Below, in pieces: positions 18,115 to 27,107 of a stretch of DNA of 44,972 nt. The translations under genes were made by a program, and so were the position numbers. Source of the stretch: an uncultured Alphaproteobacteria bacterium (GTDB taxonomy: Bacteria > Pseudomonadota > Alphaproteobacteria > Methylaequorales > Methylaequoraceae). The stretch covers positions 1 through 44,972 of the forward strand of contig CACIYM010000006.1 in NCBI GenBank assembly GCA_902590895.1, written 5' to 3'. Position 1 is the first letter of the stretch; the number at the start of each line of letters is the position of its first letter. The notes below the pieces were generated by a model. It had not been told where the DNA came from and searched no databases. It worked only from the letters and a program-made list of their open reading frames with translations.

Positions 18115-20231
18115 TAAAGTAGTTCCTCGACTTCAAAACATAAATTCATAGCCTCTATCTGTTCTTCAATAGAAATAGAAAATTTGTTAAGTTTTAAATT
18201 ATAAAAAAAGCTTTCATATTGATTTTGATAACCCTTATCTGGTAATTTAGATGAATAAAGAATTTTTTTTCTATTATTTGAAATTAATGTAATTTTTTGA
18301 AAATTCTCCATAATTATTGTTTTACTAGAGCTTCTTACTTCAATTATTTCTTTTTTGTCGTTTACTGAACCAGCTGAAGTGTAATTTAGTTTTGCAACAC
18401 TCCCATTATTAAATTTTAGAGTTACAAAAAAATTATCAGTTTTATGCAAATCTTTATTTTCAGAATTTATCGAGCTTACTTGAATATTAGTGTAATTATT
18501 GTTTATTAAGAAAAAAATTAGATCATAAAAATGACAAGCCTCTCCAATATTTCTGCCTCCTCCCTCACAAGAATATATCCATGAATTTGGTAATAACTTA
18601 TCTGCATTTACAGTATAATTAAGAAAAATTGGACTTGTACTTTCTTTAATAAAGTCTTTTAAAATTTTAGCGGACTTCGAGAATCTCCTATTAAATCCTG
18701 TAACAAGTATTGGAGCAACTTTCTTTTTTTTGAAAAAACTTTTTATTTCTTTTAGTTCACTAGCATTTATGCAAAGTGGTTTTTCACAAAAAACATGTTT
18801 TTTATTAAGAAGTGCATTTTTAGTAAGTTGCCAGTGATCTTTGTGTCTTGTAGATATAAAAATGACATCTAAAGATTTATTTTTTAGCATTAAATTAAAG
18901 TCATTAACGATATTTATGTTTTTATAAAAACTTGAAGAGTTTAAAAATGAAATTGGTTTTCTCACACATAAATAATCAAGTGAATTATAAGTCTTCATTT
19001 TTAAAAGGCTTGGAATAATTACTTCTTTTGAAAACCCTCCAACTCCGACTATTGCCGATGAGATAATTCCAGATTTTTTTTTAATAAAAGGAGTTTTTGG
19101 TTTAATAATTATTTCATTTTTAGAGTTGTATTTAAAAAGAGTTGAAATTGGTCTCTTCTTTTTCTCAAAAGCAGAATAAACCTCTTTAGCATTTTGTATA
19201 GGTTCTATATTGTCAATTAAACTTTTAATATTTATCTTTCCACTATCAATAAGATTAACATAACTCTTCATATTTCTATTTAAAGTCCATCTTACATATT
19301 CCAATGGATAATCATTTCCCTCTATTTCATAAGCTGAATCATATCTACCAGGGCCATAAGATGCAGATATCGAGAATTCAATTTCTTTTGAATAAATTTC
19401 TTCTCTATTAATTTTAATATCAACATCACCTACTAAGATGACTCTAGATTTTTTTCTACATAATCTGAAAGTTTTATTGAGTAAATCTTCTACTTTATTA
19501 GAAGCAGTTATTATAGCAGAGTCAAAACCTACACTGATCACATCTTGAGGTATTCTTTTTGACAAATCTTCAAATGAACTATAAACATTTGCAAAACCAT
19601 CCTTTTTTGATTTTTTAAGAAAATCATCATTAGGATCAATTCCATAAACTTCAACACCTGCAGCTCTTAAAATTTGCATTGTAATTTGTCCAATAAAACC
19701 CAAACCAACTACTAATGTTATTTCACCAATACTAGTTTTTGATCTTCTTACAGCATGCATAGCTATCGATCCTAAGGCAACTGTGGAGTAGAGAGACAAA
19801 TTTTCTTTTCGTTTCGTTTTAACAACTAAATTTTCTGGTACGAGTATCTTTTCAGCATGCGAAGCAAAACCTCCACCGCTACATGCAACTAAATCTCCCT
19901 TTGAAAAATTTTTAATACCCTCACCAACTTTTTCAATAATTCCCGAACTTGAATATCCAAGTTCATAAAACTCCGCTAGTTTTCTAGATACAATACCTCT
20001 AGTATTTTTAATGCCCCTTTTTTTTAAAACATCAATCAAGCTTTTTAATACTTGTGGCTTTTCAAAAATTTTTTTTAAAATATTTTTTTTTATTGAATTT
20101 AGTGAGGAAATTTCAGTACCAGGAGAAACACATGAATATAAATTTTTTATTAAAATTTTTCCTTTCTCAACTATGGGCTCAGGTACCTCCTTAATCTCAA
20201 TTCCTTTTCTAGATAGAAAAACTTGTTTCAT
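18114..20231 (-). CDS. Two-domain oxidoreductase (zinc-alcohol-dehydrogenase-like plus Gfo/Idh/MocA)
   Basis: A 705-residue fusion. Residues 1 to about 350 follow the medium-chain dehydrogenase fold (SCVSPGTEISS, GYSSSGIIEKVGEG, a cofactor loop GLGFIGQ); the structural zinc cysteines of classical alcohol dehydrogenases are not seen. Residues from about 380 follow the Gfo/Idh/MocA fold with GVGGFSKE, the CEKPLC catalytic lysine segment and GEACHFYDL. Such bi-domain proteins recur in polysaccharide loci beside heparinase-like and WecB-like genes, and probably oxidise or epimerise a nucleotide sugar; the substrate is unknown. ATG 20231 is chosen because it makes an ATGA overlap with the upstream gene; a GTG at 20243 would add four residues. 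Confidence 0.82.
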   Translation of the reverse strand: MKQVFLSRKGIEIKEVPEPIVEKGKILIKNLYSCVSPGTEISSLNSIKKNILKKIFEKPQVLKSLIDVLKKRGIKNTRGIVSRKLAEFYELGYSSSGIIEKVGEGIKNFSKGDLVACSGGGFASHAEKILVPENLVVKTKRKENLSLYSTVALGSIAMHAVRRSKTSIGEITLVVGLGFIGQITMQILRAAGVEVYGIDPNDDFLKKSKKDGFANVYSSFEDLSKRIPQDVISVGFDSAIITASNKVEDLLNKTFRLCRKKSRVILVGDVDIKINREEIYSKEIEFSISASYGPGRYDSAYEIEGNDYPLEYVRWTLNRNMKSYVNLIDSGKINIKSLIDNIEPIQNAKEVYSAFEKKKRPISTLFKYNSKNEIIIKPKTPFIKKKSGIISSAIVGVGGFSKEVIIPSLLKMKTYNSLDYLCVRKPISFLNSSSFYKNINIVNDFNLMLKNKSLDVIFISTRHKDHWQLTKNALLNKKHVFCEKPLCINASELKEIKSFFKKKKVAPILVTGFNRRFSKSAKILKDFIKESTSPIFLNYTVNADKLLPNSWIYSCEGGGRNIGEACHFYDLIFFLINNNYTNIQVSSINSENKDLHKTDNFFVTLKFNNGSVAKLNYTSAGSVNDKKEIIEVRSSSKTIIMENFQKITLISNNRKKILYSSKLPDKGYQNQYESFFYNLKLNKFSISIEEQIEAMNLCFEVEELL

Positions 20232-21421
20232 TTGTAAGCACACCCAATTATATCTTTAAATTTCTTTTGAATGTTTTGAAGTTCAAAATCTTTTGATTTT
20301 TTCATAGCATACTCTAAAGTTTGTTTTCTTAGGTTTGAATCAAATAAAATTTTTTTTAAAGACTTTTCTAAATTTACAAATGATTTTTTATCTTCAACAT
20401 AAGCCCATTTTTTTTCTTTTGCATCATTAATAAAAAATATTTTGTCAGGACCATAAATAAAAATTGGAACCTTCGACATCAAATAAGAGCCCATTTTTGC
20501 TGGCCATGAATATTTATAATACTCTGTAGAATAATTATCAAAGTTTGAGGCTAATAATAGAAGATTGCTCTCACTGATCTTTCTAAAATATTCTTTTTCA
20601 TCTAAATTATGTTCCTTAATATAAATATTTTGATGTTTTGCGAAATATGCCCCATAAATTCTTTTTTGACTTTCAGGTAAATAAAAGAAACATTGAATAT
20701 CAAAGTTTTCATCCATTAATTTTTTTAATACATTCGTAATCTCTACCAAAGAGTTCAATTGGGCATTTTTAAAAACTGAACCTATGTATGTGATGATTTT
20801 GGTTTTACGTTTTAAATTAACTTTTCTTACTTTATTACGCTCAACACCATTATGTATAACCTCAAATTTATATCCAAAAATTTTCCTGTATTCTTCAGAC
20901 ATTTTTGTATTAATAGCAATTCTTATTTTTGATGAATGTATTAAATACTTAAAAAGTTCATACTCATTTGTTTTGTTGGTGTATGTTGCTAAAACATTAT
21001 CCATTACATGTGTAATTAAAGGAATTTTTAACTCCATTTTCAACTGCTTAATTAAATACATTAAATTATAATTACCAAAAATAGTATAAATAATATCTGG
21101 TTTAAATTGTTTCAGCTTAGTGAGGAGATTAACATTAACTTTTTTTTTTTTTTTTATTTTATAAAAATTTTTAAGCTCAATTAAGAGCACAATAAATAAT
21201 GGATGTAAAAATTTTTTTAAAAAATCACCAATTTTACTAGGTTTTTTAAGTAGGTATGAATTTAAAGTAGCGTTGGTATTTGCATTTACATCTTCATGTA
21301 ATATGAAGAGTTTATCTTTTGGGTACTTTTCAAATAAATTCTTTAATAAAACTCCTCCACCAGAATTCTCGTTAAAATAAAATTCACTTATTATTAAAAC
21401 CCTAGGAATTTTTTTTTTCAT
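20228..21421 (-). CDS. GT4-like glycosyltransferase with a 16-A tract
   Basis: A 397-residue GT-B fold glycosyltransferase without signal peptide. The N-terminal domain starts PRVLIISEFYFNENSGGGVL, which includes the acceptor-side glycine loop; THVMDNVLATYTN lies mid-way; VIHNGVER marks the linker; the C-terminal domain opens TKIITYIGSVFKNAQ and has YKYSWPAKMGSYLMSKVP near the donor site. It should extend the lipid-linked glycan. The coding strand has 16 consecutive A bases at 21140-21155, the longest run in the window, within lysine codons around residue 90. A one-base slip there would truncate the protein. Overlaps wecB by one base and the dehydrogenase by four. Sugar specificity is unknown. 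Confidence 0.78.
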   Translation of the reverse strand: MKKKIPRVLIISEFYFNENSGGGVLLKNLFEKYPKDKLFILHEDVNANTNATLNSYLLKKPSKIGDFLKKFLHPLFIVLLIELKNFYKIKKKKKVNVNLLTKLKQFKPDIIYTIFGNYNLMYLIKQLKMELKIPLITHVMDNVLATYTNKTNEYELFKYLIHSSKIRIAINTKMSEEYRKIFGYKFEVIHNGVERNKVRKVNLKRKTKIITYIGSVFKNAQLNSLVEITNVLKKLMDENFDIQCFFYLPESQKRIYGAYFAKHQNIYIKEHNLDEKEYFRKISESNLLLLASNFDNYSTEYYKYSWPAKMGSYLMSKVPIFIYGPDKIFFINDAKEKKWAYVEDKKSFVNLEKSLKKILFDSNLRKQTLEYAMKKSKDFELQNIQKKFKDIIGCAYK

Positions 21422-22491
21422 TATTTTAAAGTACTTAGATATATTTTTAGAATTTCAAAAATACGCTCTGCGGTTTGACCATCCCATTTAGGAATTTTTT
21501 TCGTTTTTTGTTTTAATTCTTTATTCAATAATGTGTTAATTTTACTGAGTTTCACCAGTTTATTTGAACCCATTGAAATAGTTACTGGCCTCTCAGTATT
21601 TTTTCTTAAGGTGAAACAAGGCTTACCTAGAAATGATGCTTCTTCCTGAATTCCCCCAGAATCGGTTATGATAAACTTTGATTCTTTTAATTGTAATAAA
21701 AATTCAGAATAACTAAGTGGAGTAGTTAGATGTAGATTATTTATCCTTTTAAGTTTTTTTAATAAATTGAATCTAATTAAATTTTTTTCTGTTCTTGGAT
21801 GAATAGGGAATAGTATTTTGTATTTCTTTGTCCATTTTTCGATATTTTTTAAAATACTCTCCATTTTTTTTTTTTCATCAACATTTTCAGGCCTATGGAG
21901 TGTTATTAATCCATCAATGTCTGAAAAAATTGGTTTATCACTATTTTTTTTAAAAAAAGAAATCAGGCTATCAATCATAATGTTACCAACAAAAAAAACA
22001 TTCTTGGTTATATTCTCTTTTTTTAAATTAAGATTTTCATTTTTTGAAGGAGTAAATAATATATCTGATAATGAATCGGTTAAACGCCTATTTATTTCTT
22101 CTGGAAGATTATCATCATAGCAACGAAGACCTGCCTCTACGTGTGCAACTTTAATCCCATTTTTTTTTGCCGCTAGTCCAGCAGCAATAGTTGAGTTTAC
22201 ATCACCAAAAACGATTACTAAATCAGGCTTTTGTCTAATCAAAATTCTCTCATACTTACTCATTATTTCTGATATTTGATAAATATGCGAACCAGAACCA
22301 ATACCAAGGTTAAAATCTGGTTTTCTAAGATTTACGTCTTCAATAATATTTTCAGCTAAGGCTTTATCATAATGCTGTCCAGTGTTTATAAAACAGGATT
22401 TAAATATTTTTTCTTTGTCTAAGAGCTTTAGTAAAGGAGCAATTTTTACAAAATTGGGTCTGGCCCCACCGATTAAGTGAATAGTCTTCAT
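21421..22491 (-). CDS. wecB: UDP-N-acetylglucosamine 2-epimerase, non-hydrolysing
   Basis: Cytosolic epimerase of 356 residues (the usual size is about 370) interconverting UDP-GlcNAc and UDP-ManNAc, or a related 2-epimerisation of a 2-acetamido sugar. Motifs: GGARPNFVK at the N-terminus, NTGQHYD, VFGDVNSTIAAG, HVEAGLRCYDD followed by PEEINRRLTD, TLHRPENVD, and ITDSGGIQEEA for UDP binding. All expected acidic and histidine positions are present. It starts after the largest gap of the glycan block (91 bases) and is followed by the glycosyltransferase with a one-base overlap, so it may head a transcription unit running to the fucose-synthase region. A 12-A run lies at 21864-21875. Paralogues such as WbpI or MnaA with altered sugar specificity cannot be excluded. 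Confidence 0.88.
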   Translation of the reverse strand: MKTIHLIGGARPNFVKIAPLLKLLDKEKIFKSCFINTGQHYDKALAENIIEDVNLRKPDFNLGIGSGSHIYQISEIMSKYERILIRQKPDLVIVFGDVNSTIAAGLAAKKNGIKVAHVEAGLRCYDDNLPEEINRRLTDSLSDILFTPSKNENLNLKKENITKNVFFVGNIMIDSLISFFKKNSDKPIFSDIDGLITLHRPENVDEKKKMESILKNIEKWTKKYKILFPIHPRTEKNLIRFNLLKKLKRINNLHLTTPLSYSEFLLQLKESKFIITDSGGIQEEASFLGKPCFTLRKNTERPVTISMGSNKLVKLSKINTLLNKELKQKTKKIPKWDGQTAERIFEILKIYLSTLK

Positions 22492-22582
22492 TTATTAAAA
22501 ACTTTTTTGTTAAATTTTTCTATTTTTTGTCTTTATTCTTTAAATATAAATTTTTAAAGTTAATGATAAATCAAAAATTTTC
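22492..22582 (-). other. 91-base spacer upstream of wecB
   Basis: The longest gene-free stretch in the glycan block. It is almost all A and T, with TATATT and TATCAT-like hexamers on the minus strand but no convincing pair of -35 and -10 boxes at normal spacing. No hairpin followed by a T-run is seen. It may hold a promoter for wecB and the genes after it. Confidence 0.3.
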
Positions 22583-24145
22583 TTAATTATAATCAATTTC
22601 TATTAAATCCTGCTTCAAATCACCCTGAACCCAATTTACAAACTTTTTGATATCAGACTTAGTCATCAGATCATCGTAATCTTTAGGAATAAATTTAAGT
22701 GTACTTTTTTCCAAAGAAATTTTTTTAGTATCATAATCAATATATATTCCGTCCATTTTTATTGATCTTGCTATTAGTGATCCGTAAGTGTAAATTCTAG
22801 CTAGTTTAATTTTCTTTGAATTAAGTTTTCTGATGTTATTTATATCTATCAAAAAGTTAAAAAATTCTTTTTTATTTTTTGGATCTACAGTAAACCCCTC
22901 ATTTGAGTATCTTCCTGTTCCTGCAGTTATTACAGGCACACCATAACATGCTAACTCACATCCAATAGTTCCTCTAACCGTCAACGCTACATCAATATTC
23001 CCAAAAAAAGAATAAGTATTAATAATTGAATTAGGTTTGATTATTCTTATATGATCTGGCAATTTTCTAAAGACTTTCTCTATTAGTTTCTCCTCTAACG
23101 ATATTTTTGATCTTAAAAGATTTGCAGGGTGTATTTTAATTATCCAGTTAGTTTTCTTTTTATCTTTTATAAATAACAAAATTTCTCTAAGCCAATCCTC
23201 ATACGAGGAAAATAAACTTCTACCATAAAAAAAGGTAGCATCGTTGAACACATGCGTAAAAATAACACATAATTTATTAGTATTATGAATCTTTAAGTTT
23301 GTAAGAAGTTCTTTTTTAGAAAATATTTTTTTATTTGTTTGTAGCTTTTGTCTATTAAACCACTTGCCACTATAATATTGATCCCTTAGATGCATCATTA
23401 ATGCATCTGTAATTTGATTTCTTTTATTTTTTTTCTTTAAATAATTTTGTGAACTTTTACAAAGTGTAAGTGGATGTTTCGTTCTATTTTTCCAAGTATA
23501 AGATTTGAAAGAGTGATTATCAGCAATTGGTGCTCCAAACCATTGAATACATCTTATTTTATTTTTCAGAGCAAAGTCAAATATTTCTCCAGCTGGAGAA
23601 TATCCTCTTTCATTAAAAATCATAACATCAATGTTATATTTGAATAATTTTTTTTTTAAAATTTCTATACTTGAAATTGACTCATAAAACATATTAAATA
23701 TTTTTTTTTTATTAGAATTATTGATTTGGAATTTGCCTAATTTATTGATCATCAAGTATTTTGATGCTACGTATTTGCCAACACTGATTGATTCATATTT
23801 AAAATTTAAAAAACTTGATGTATTGTAATTCTTTTTGAAGAGAAAATTACATTTTTTTTTTAGATCTATTTTTCCATCTAAATATATAAAGTTTTTAACT
23901 CCAATAATTCTGTAGAAAAATTCATAAAATTTCGATTTATGAGGAAATAAAACATAAACGTTAAATTTTTTTTTTAAGGCTAATGAAAATAAACAATTTA
24001 CTTTTATTGTTAACAAACTTGTACATAATTCAACAAACATAACATTTTTATCTGTTTTTTTATTTAGTTTTGCAAACTTTCTTGTGTCTAAATACCACTT
24101 TGTTATTTCAAATATTTTTAAAATATAAACTTTAAAGCTTTTCAT
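22583..24145 (-). CDS. Capsule-polysaccharide-type GT-B protein
   Basis: A 520-residue protein with no signal peptide. It opens with lysine-rich helices and a Rossmann-like N-terminal half (NVMFVELCTSLLTIKV near residue 35); the C-terminal half has CVIFTHVFNDATF, IIKIHPANLLRSK and the donor-loop VRGTIGCELACYGVPVITAG followed by GRYSNEGFT. The HP and G-T-x-G-x-E-x5-G-x-P pattern is that of capsule polysaccharide biosynthesis proteins (PF05159-like fold), which act as glycosyltransferases on phosphorylated or sialic-type sugars. The protein at 30238-31776 shows the same C-terminal pattern. Overlaps the upstream GT4 gene by 14 bases. Transfer of a nonulosonate or Kdo-like sugar is a reasonable guess only. 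Confidence 0.65.
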   Translation of the reverse strand: MKSFKVYILKIFEITKWYLDTRKFAKLNKKTDKNVMFVELCTSLLTIKVNCLFSLALKKKFNVYVLFPHKSKFYEFFYRIIGVKNFIYLDGKIDLKKKCNFLFKKNYNTSSFLNFKYESISVGKYVASKYLMINKLGKFQINNSNKKKIFNMFYESISSIEILKKKLFKYNIDVMIFNERGYSPAGEIFDFALKNKIRCIQWFGAPIADNHSFKSYTWKNRTKHPLTLCKSSQNYLKKKNKRNQITDALMMHLRDQYYSGKWFNRQKLQTNKKIFSKKELLTNLKIHNTNKLCVIFTHVFNDATFFYGRSLFSSYEDWLREILLFIKDKKKTNWIIKIHPANLLRSKISLEEKLIEKVFRKLPDHIRIIKPNSIINTYSFFGNIDVALTVRGTIGCELACYGVPVITAGTGRYSNEGFTVDPKNKKEFFNFLIDINNIRKLNSKKIKLARIYTYGSLIARSIKMDGIYIDYDTKKISLEKSTLKFIPKDYDDLMTKSDIKKFVNWVQGDLKQDLIEIDYN

Positions 24146-25352
24146 TTAAGATCTCCTCATAAACTTTTATATAACTTGAAATCTCTTGATCTATTGAAAA
24201 ATTTTTGAGAATTTTTTCTCTACAATATTTTTTAAATAAAAAAATTTTTTTTTTATTTCTTATTGAAAATGAAACAGCCTCGAGAAATTTCTTTACATTA
24301 TTGTCCTTGATAATTAAACCTGTTTCTTTATCAATAATTTCATTTACTCCTCCAAAATTAAACGATAATGCTGGTAAACCACAAGACATTGACTCAAGTA
24401 AAACATTCGGGAAGTTTTCGTTGATTGATGGAAATATTAAAAGATCTGCTGAGTTGTAAAGATTTTTTTTCCATTTATCATTATTATTGTAATCAAAAGT
24501 TACCACATTTTTAGAAAATTTCTTTTTCCAATGCTTACTATCTACTCCAGCAATGAGAAATTGTATATCATTTCTATTTTTAAATTTTTCCAAGACCATT
24601 TCTAAAATATGTGTACCCTTCCTATAATTATTAAATGCTACCTGTGCTATAAAAAGGATAGAGAATTTATCTTTAATTTTAATATTTTTTCTTGCTGTAT
24701 TTTTTGACAGAGGGCTGAATTTTTTAGTATCAACTCCATTAGGTATTATAAATATTTTTTTATCCTTAAGTATTGGGCTATTTTTAACTTTTTTAAATAA
24801 ACTATTACTTGGTACTACAATACTCAAATTAAGATCGCTTATTAACCTTTTTTTTGTTTCCCATACTAACTTTGTATTGTCTAATCCAACTGAAGGATAT
24901 GTTTTTAAATCGGGACAACTTTTACAAATTGTTTTCCATTTTTGACAATCGCCAGGATATGCACAATGGCCTGTCATTGGCCAGTAATCAGATAATCTCC
25001 AAACTAAAGGGGCGATATTATCTAGTTTTTTTAAAAGTGATAATTGAAAATAACCACCATGCAAATTATAAAGTTGTATAACAGAAGAATTATTTAGTAG
25101 GCCATTTAATTTAATATTTGAGGGTATAAAAAAATATTGCAAACCAAGTTTATTCATAAAAATATTTACAAAATAGTCTAGTTTTTTTAACAAAGGAAAA
25201 TTGGTTAATGAGTATATTTTTTTTTGGTAATCAAATTCACCACCCACAAACATCAATGACTCATAACTTTTTGATAATAATTGTGAGTGAATTCTTCTTG
25301 CAGAAATTGCTGAACCTCCATCAAATGCTGATGTTGATATGTGAGAAATCAT
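24132..25352 (-). CDS. GT4 glycosyltransferase with a Cys-rich insert
   Basis: A 406-residue GT-B glycosyltransferase. It begins MISHISTSAFDGGSAISARR, a WcaC-like N-terminus with the acceptor glycine loop; near residue 125 is a cysteine-rich segment, RLSDYWPMTGHCAYPGDC, then CKSCPDLK, seen in a subgroup of such enzymes. Then IIPNGVDTKKFSP, SILFIAQVAFNNYRKG, and the donor-site stretch PSINENFPNVLLESMSCGLP with the family E-x7-E glutamates. The final helix (EISSYIKVYEEIL) is typical. Specific for an unknown nucleotide sugar, probably adding a hexose or deoxyhexose. Its end overlaps the capsule-type protein and its start is two bases after the upstream stop. Confidence 0.83.
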   Translation of the reverse strand: MISHISTSAFDGGSAISARRIHSQLLSKSYESLMFVGGEFDYQKKIYSLTNFPLLKKLDYFVNIFMNKLGLQYFFIPSNIKLNGLLNNSSVIQLYNLHGGYFQLSLLKKLDNIAPLVWRLSDYWPMTGHCAYPGDCQKWKTICKSCPDLKTYPSVGLDNTKLVWETKKRLISDLNLSIVVPSNSLFKKVKNSPILKDKKIFIIPNGVDTKKFSPLSKNTARKNIKIKDKFSILFIAQVAFNNYRKGTHILEMVLEKFKNRNDIQFLIAGVDSKHWKKKFSKNVVTFDYNNNDKWKKNLYNSADLLIFPSINENFPNVLLESMSCGLPALSFNFGGVNEIIDKETGLIIKDNNVKKFLEAVSFSIRNKKKIFLFKKYCREKILKNFSIDQEISSYIKVYEEILNEKL

Positions 25353-25353
25353 A

Positions 25354-26415
25354 TTATATTCTTTTATAAATTCTATCTTTTAATTGTGTAAATACATTTC
25401 TAAGAAGTACAACTGCTGAAGAAGGATGAAAAAATAACATTCTTAGCATAAAAATTAAATTAAGGTTTAAAAGAAGAAACAAAAGAGTTTCATTAAATGG
25501 CTTAGAATTATAATGTAACTGAGTAATTGCAAAACCTATTGCTTTTTTTAAATAAAATCCTTTATCTTTTATTTTAGATAATCTCAAATATGTTCTATGA
25601 ATATTTTGCCTTTGTGGAAATGGCTCTAGTTTGTTTTCAATTTCATAAATTCTATTATTATTTATTCTAAGATTAAAAAAGTTGTTTTTAAATATATCCT
25701 CTTTATTAGGTAAAACTTTCTCGATTTTTATTTTTTTTGATAAAATTATGCTATTCGATTCAAATGATCTTCTTTTGGGAAAGAAATTATTTATTTTTTT
25801 GAAATTTTCCAGTCGCTCAATAATTCCTAAACTTATGTAATTTTTATTTTTTAAATGTTTCATTAAAACTTTAGATTCACCAGAATACTCTACTCTATCA
25901 TAAAAAGTAATATCTTGAACGAAAGCAATATCATTTAATCTTGGAAATAAATGGTTTATGTACCACTTGGCAAACCACTCATCATGACAAGAATCAATAA
26001 GTACCATATCTGGGTTAGCAAAACTTTTTGATGTTTCAACAACATCTCCAATGATAATTTCGTGATTTTTATAACTATAATTTTTTATATTATTTTTAAT
26101 TAGTTTTTTAGTATCAATATTAAATTTTTTTTTTTCTATCTCAAAAGAATAAAGTTTACCTGAATTATTTTGAGCTAAAGCACTTGTTATATAAATTGAA
26201 GAAAAACCACAATCTGGTGAAATTTCATAAACTATATTTGGCTTTCTTTCTCTAACCAAGCAATATAGGATTTCACCATCAAAATCTGAAAAAGTAGCTC
26301 TATACTTTCTAAAATTTGAATAATCTTGCCTTATCCTGTAAGTTAAAATTCTTAACTCATTAAAGTATTTTTTATAAATTTTAAAAAGATAAGTTTTGCT
26401 AATCTGATTTTTCAT
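25354..26415 (-). CDS. SAM-dependent methyltransferase, Methyltransf_24-like
   Basis: A 353-residue protein. Motif I is YEISPDCGFSSIYITSAL near residue 65 (the glycines are spaced as in the O-methyltransferase/class I fold), SFEIEKKK is the post-I acidic strand, and PDMVLIDSCHDEWFAKWY matches motif IV with D and H, which in related enzymes hold a metal. The second half, after about residue 220, has no recognised domain and ends in a hydrophobic stretch (FNETLLFLLLNLNLIFML) that may anchor it to the membrane. It overlaps the neuA-like gene by 17 bases, placing it in the nonulosonate operon. Methylation of the glycan is inferred; the target is unknown. Confidence 0.65.
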   Translation of the reverse strand: MKNQISKTYLFKIYKKYFNELRILTYRIRQDYSNFRKYRATFSDFDGEILYCLVRERKPNIVYEISPDCGFSSIYITSALAQNNSGKLYSFEIEKKKFNIDTKKLIKNNIKNYSYKNHEIIIGDVVETSKSFANPDMVLIDSCHDEWFAKWYINHLFPRLNDIAFVQDITFYDRVEYSGESKVLMKHLKNKNYISLGIIERLENFKKINNFFPKRRSFESNSIILSKKIKIEKVLPNKEDIFKNNFFNLRINNNRIYEIENKLEPFPQRQNIHRTYLRLSKIKDKGFYLKKAIGFAITQLHYNSKPFNETLLFLLLNLNLIFMLRMLFFHPSSAVVLLRNVFTQLKDRIYKRI

Positions 26416-27106
26416 AATTTATTTTTTGTTTAAAAAGTAGTGATGCAATTTCTAAATCATTTTCATCATCTATATCTATAGATTCTGAAAATTTCATTTC
26501 AAATGGAATTGTATTTTCATTATATAAACATTTCTTAAGTATTCTTTCTTTTGTTGCATAAATTGCGGCACCATTCCTTGCGAAATAAATAGGTTTTTCG
26601 TTACGATTAAAAATTTTTTTTGAATGTTCTGTATTAATTAAAAAATCATTCTTGATTTGCATTAGAGATTCAGGTGCAAAATTGTGAGGTACTTTTACAC
26701 AAGAAACTAGAGAATCCGAATTTCTGTTGGCAATAAGTTTTTTTAAAGCATAAGTAATATGTTCTGAATTTCTCAGAGGAGAAGTTGGTTGTAAAGTAAC
26801 AACTATTTCTGGATTATATCTTTTTTTTTTTTGTTTTTCCCATTCATAGACTATCACATTATGAGTTGGCGAATTATCATCAGACAAACTTTTTGGGCGA
26901 AGTTCATTTTTTTCTATATTGTACTTCTCTGATATTTTTTTAATTTCAACTGAATCTGTGGACACAATGATTTTATCAATTAGTTTACAATTTAATGCTG
27001 ATAAAATAGTCCAACAAATCAATGGTTTTCCGCAAAAGTCTTTAATATTTTTATCTTTTAAACCCTTTGAACCTTTTCTTGCAGGGATTATTGCTAAAAT
27101 CTTCAT
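26399..27106 (-). CDS. neuA: CMP-nonulosonate (acylneuraminate) cytidylyltransferase
   Basis: A 235-residue enzyme that joins CTP to a nonulosonic acid, giving the CMP-sugar donor. The diagnostic N-terminus ILAIIPARKGSKGLKDKNIKDFCGKP includes the CTP-binding ARxGSKG-x-xxKN signature; IIVSTDSVEI, LRPKSLSDD, TLQPTSPLR and NGAAIYATKERI follow, as in NeuA/PseF/LegF. Only one such gene lies in the window. Its neighbours neuC (one base away) and the neuB-like gene further on fit a sialic- or legionaminic-acid pathway in the cytosol. Which nonulosonate is used cannot be told from sequence. A run of 12 A is present at 26821-26832. Confidence 0.88.
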   Translation of the reverse strand: MKILAIIPARKGSKGLKDKNIKDFCGKPLICWTILSALNCKLIDKIIVSTDSVEIKKISEKYNIEKNELRPKSLSDDNSPTHNVIVYEWEKQKKKRYNPEIVVTLQPTSPLRNSEHITYALKKLIANRNSDSLVSCVKVPHNFAPESLMQIKNDFLINTEHSKKIFNRNEKPIYFARNGAAIYATKERILKKCLYNENTIPFEMKFSESIDIDDENDLEIASLLFKQKINYEKSD

Positions 27107-27107
27107 T

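Noticed and set aside
21818-22120. 100-codon plus-strand open frame opposite wecB
   Set aside because: Lies within the clear WecB gene; Phe/Ser-rich composition is a mirror of AAA/GAA codons and there is no start context or motif.
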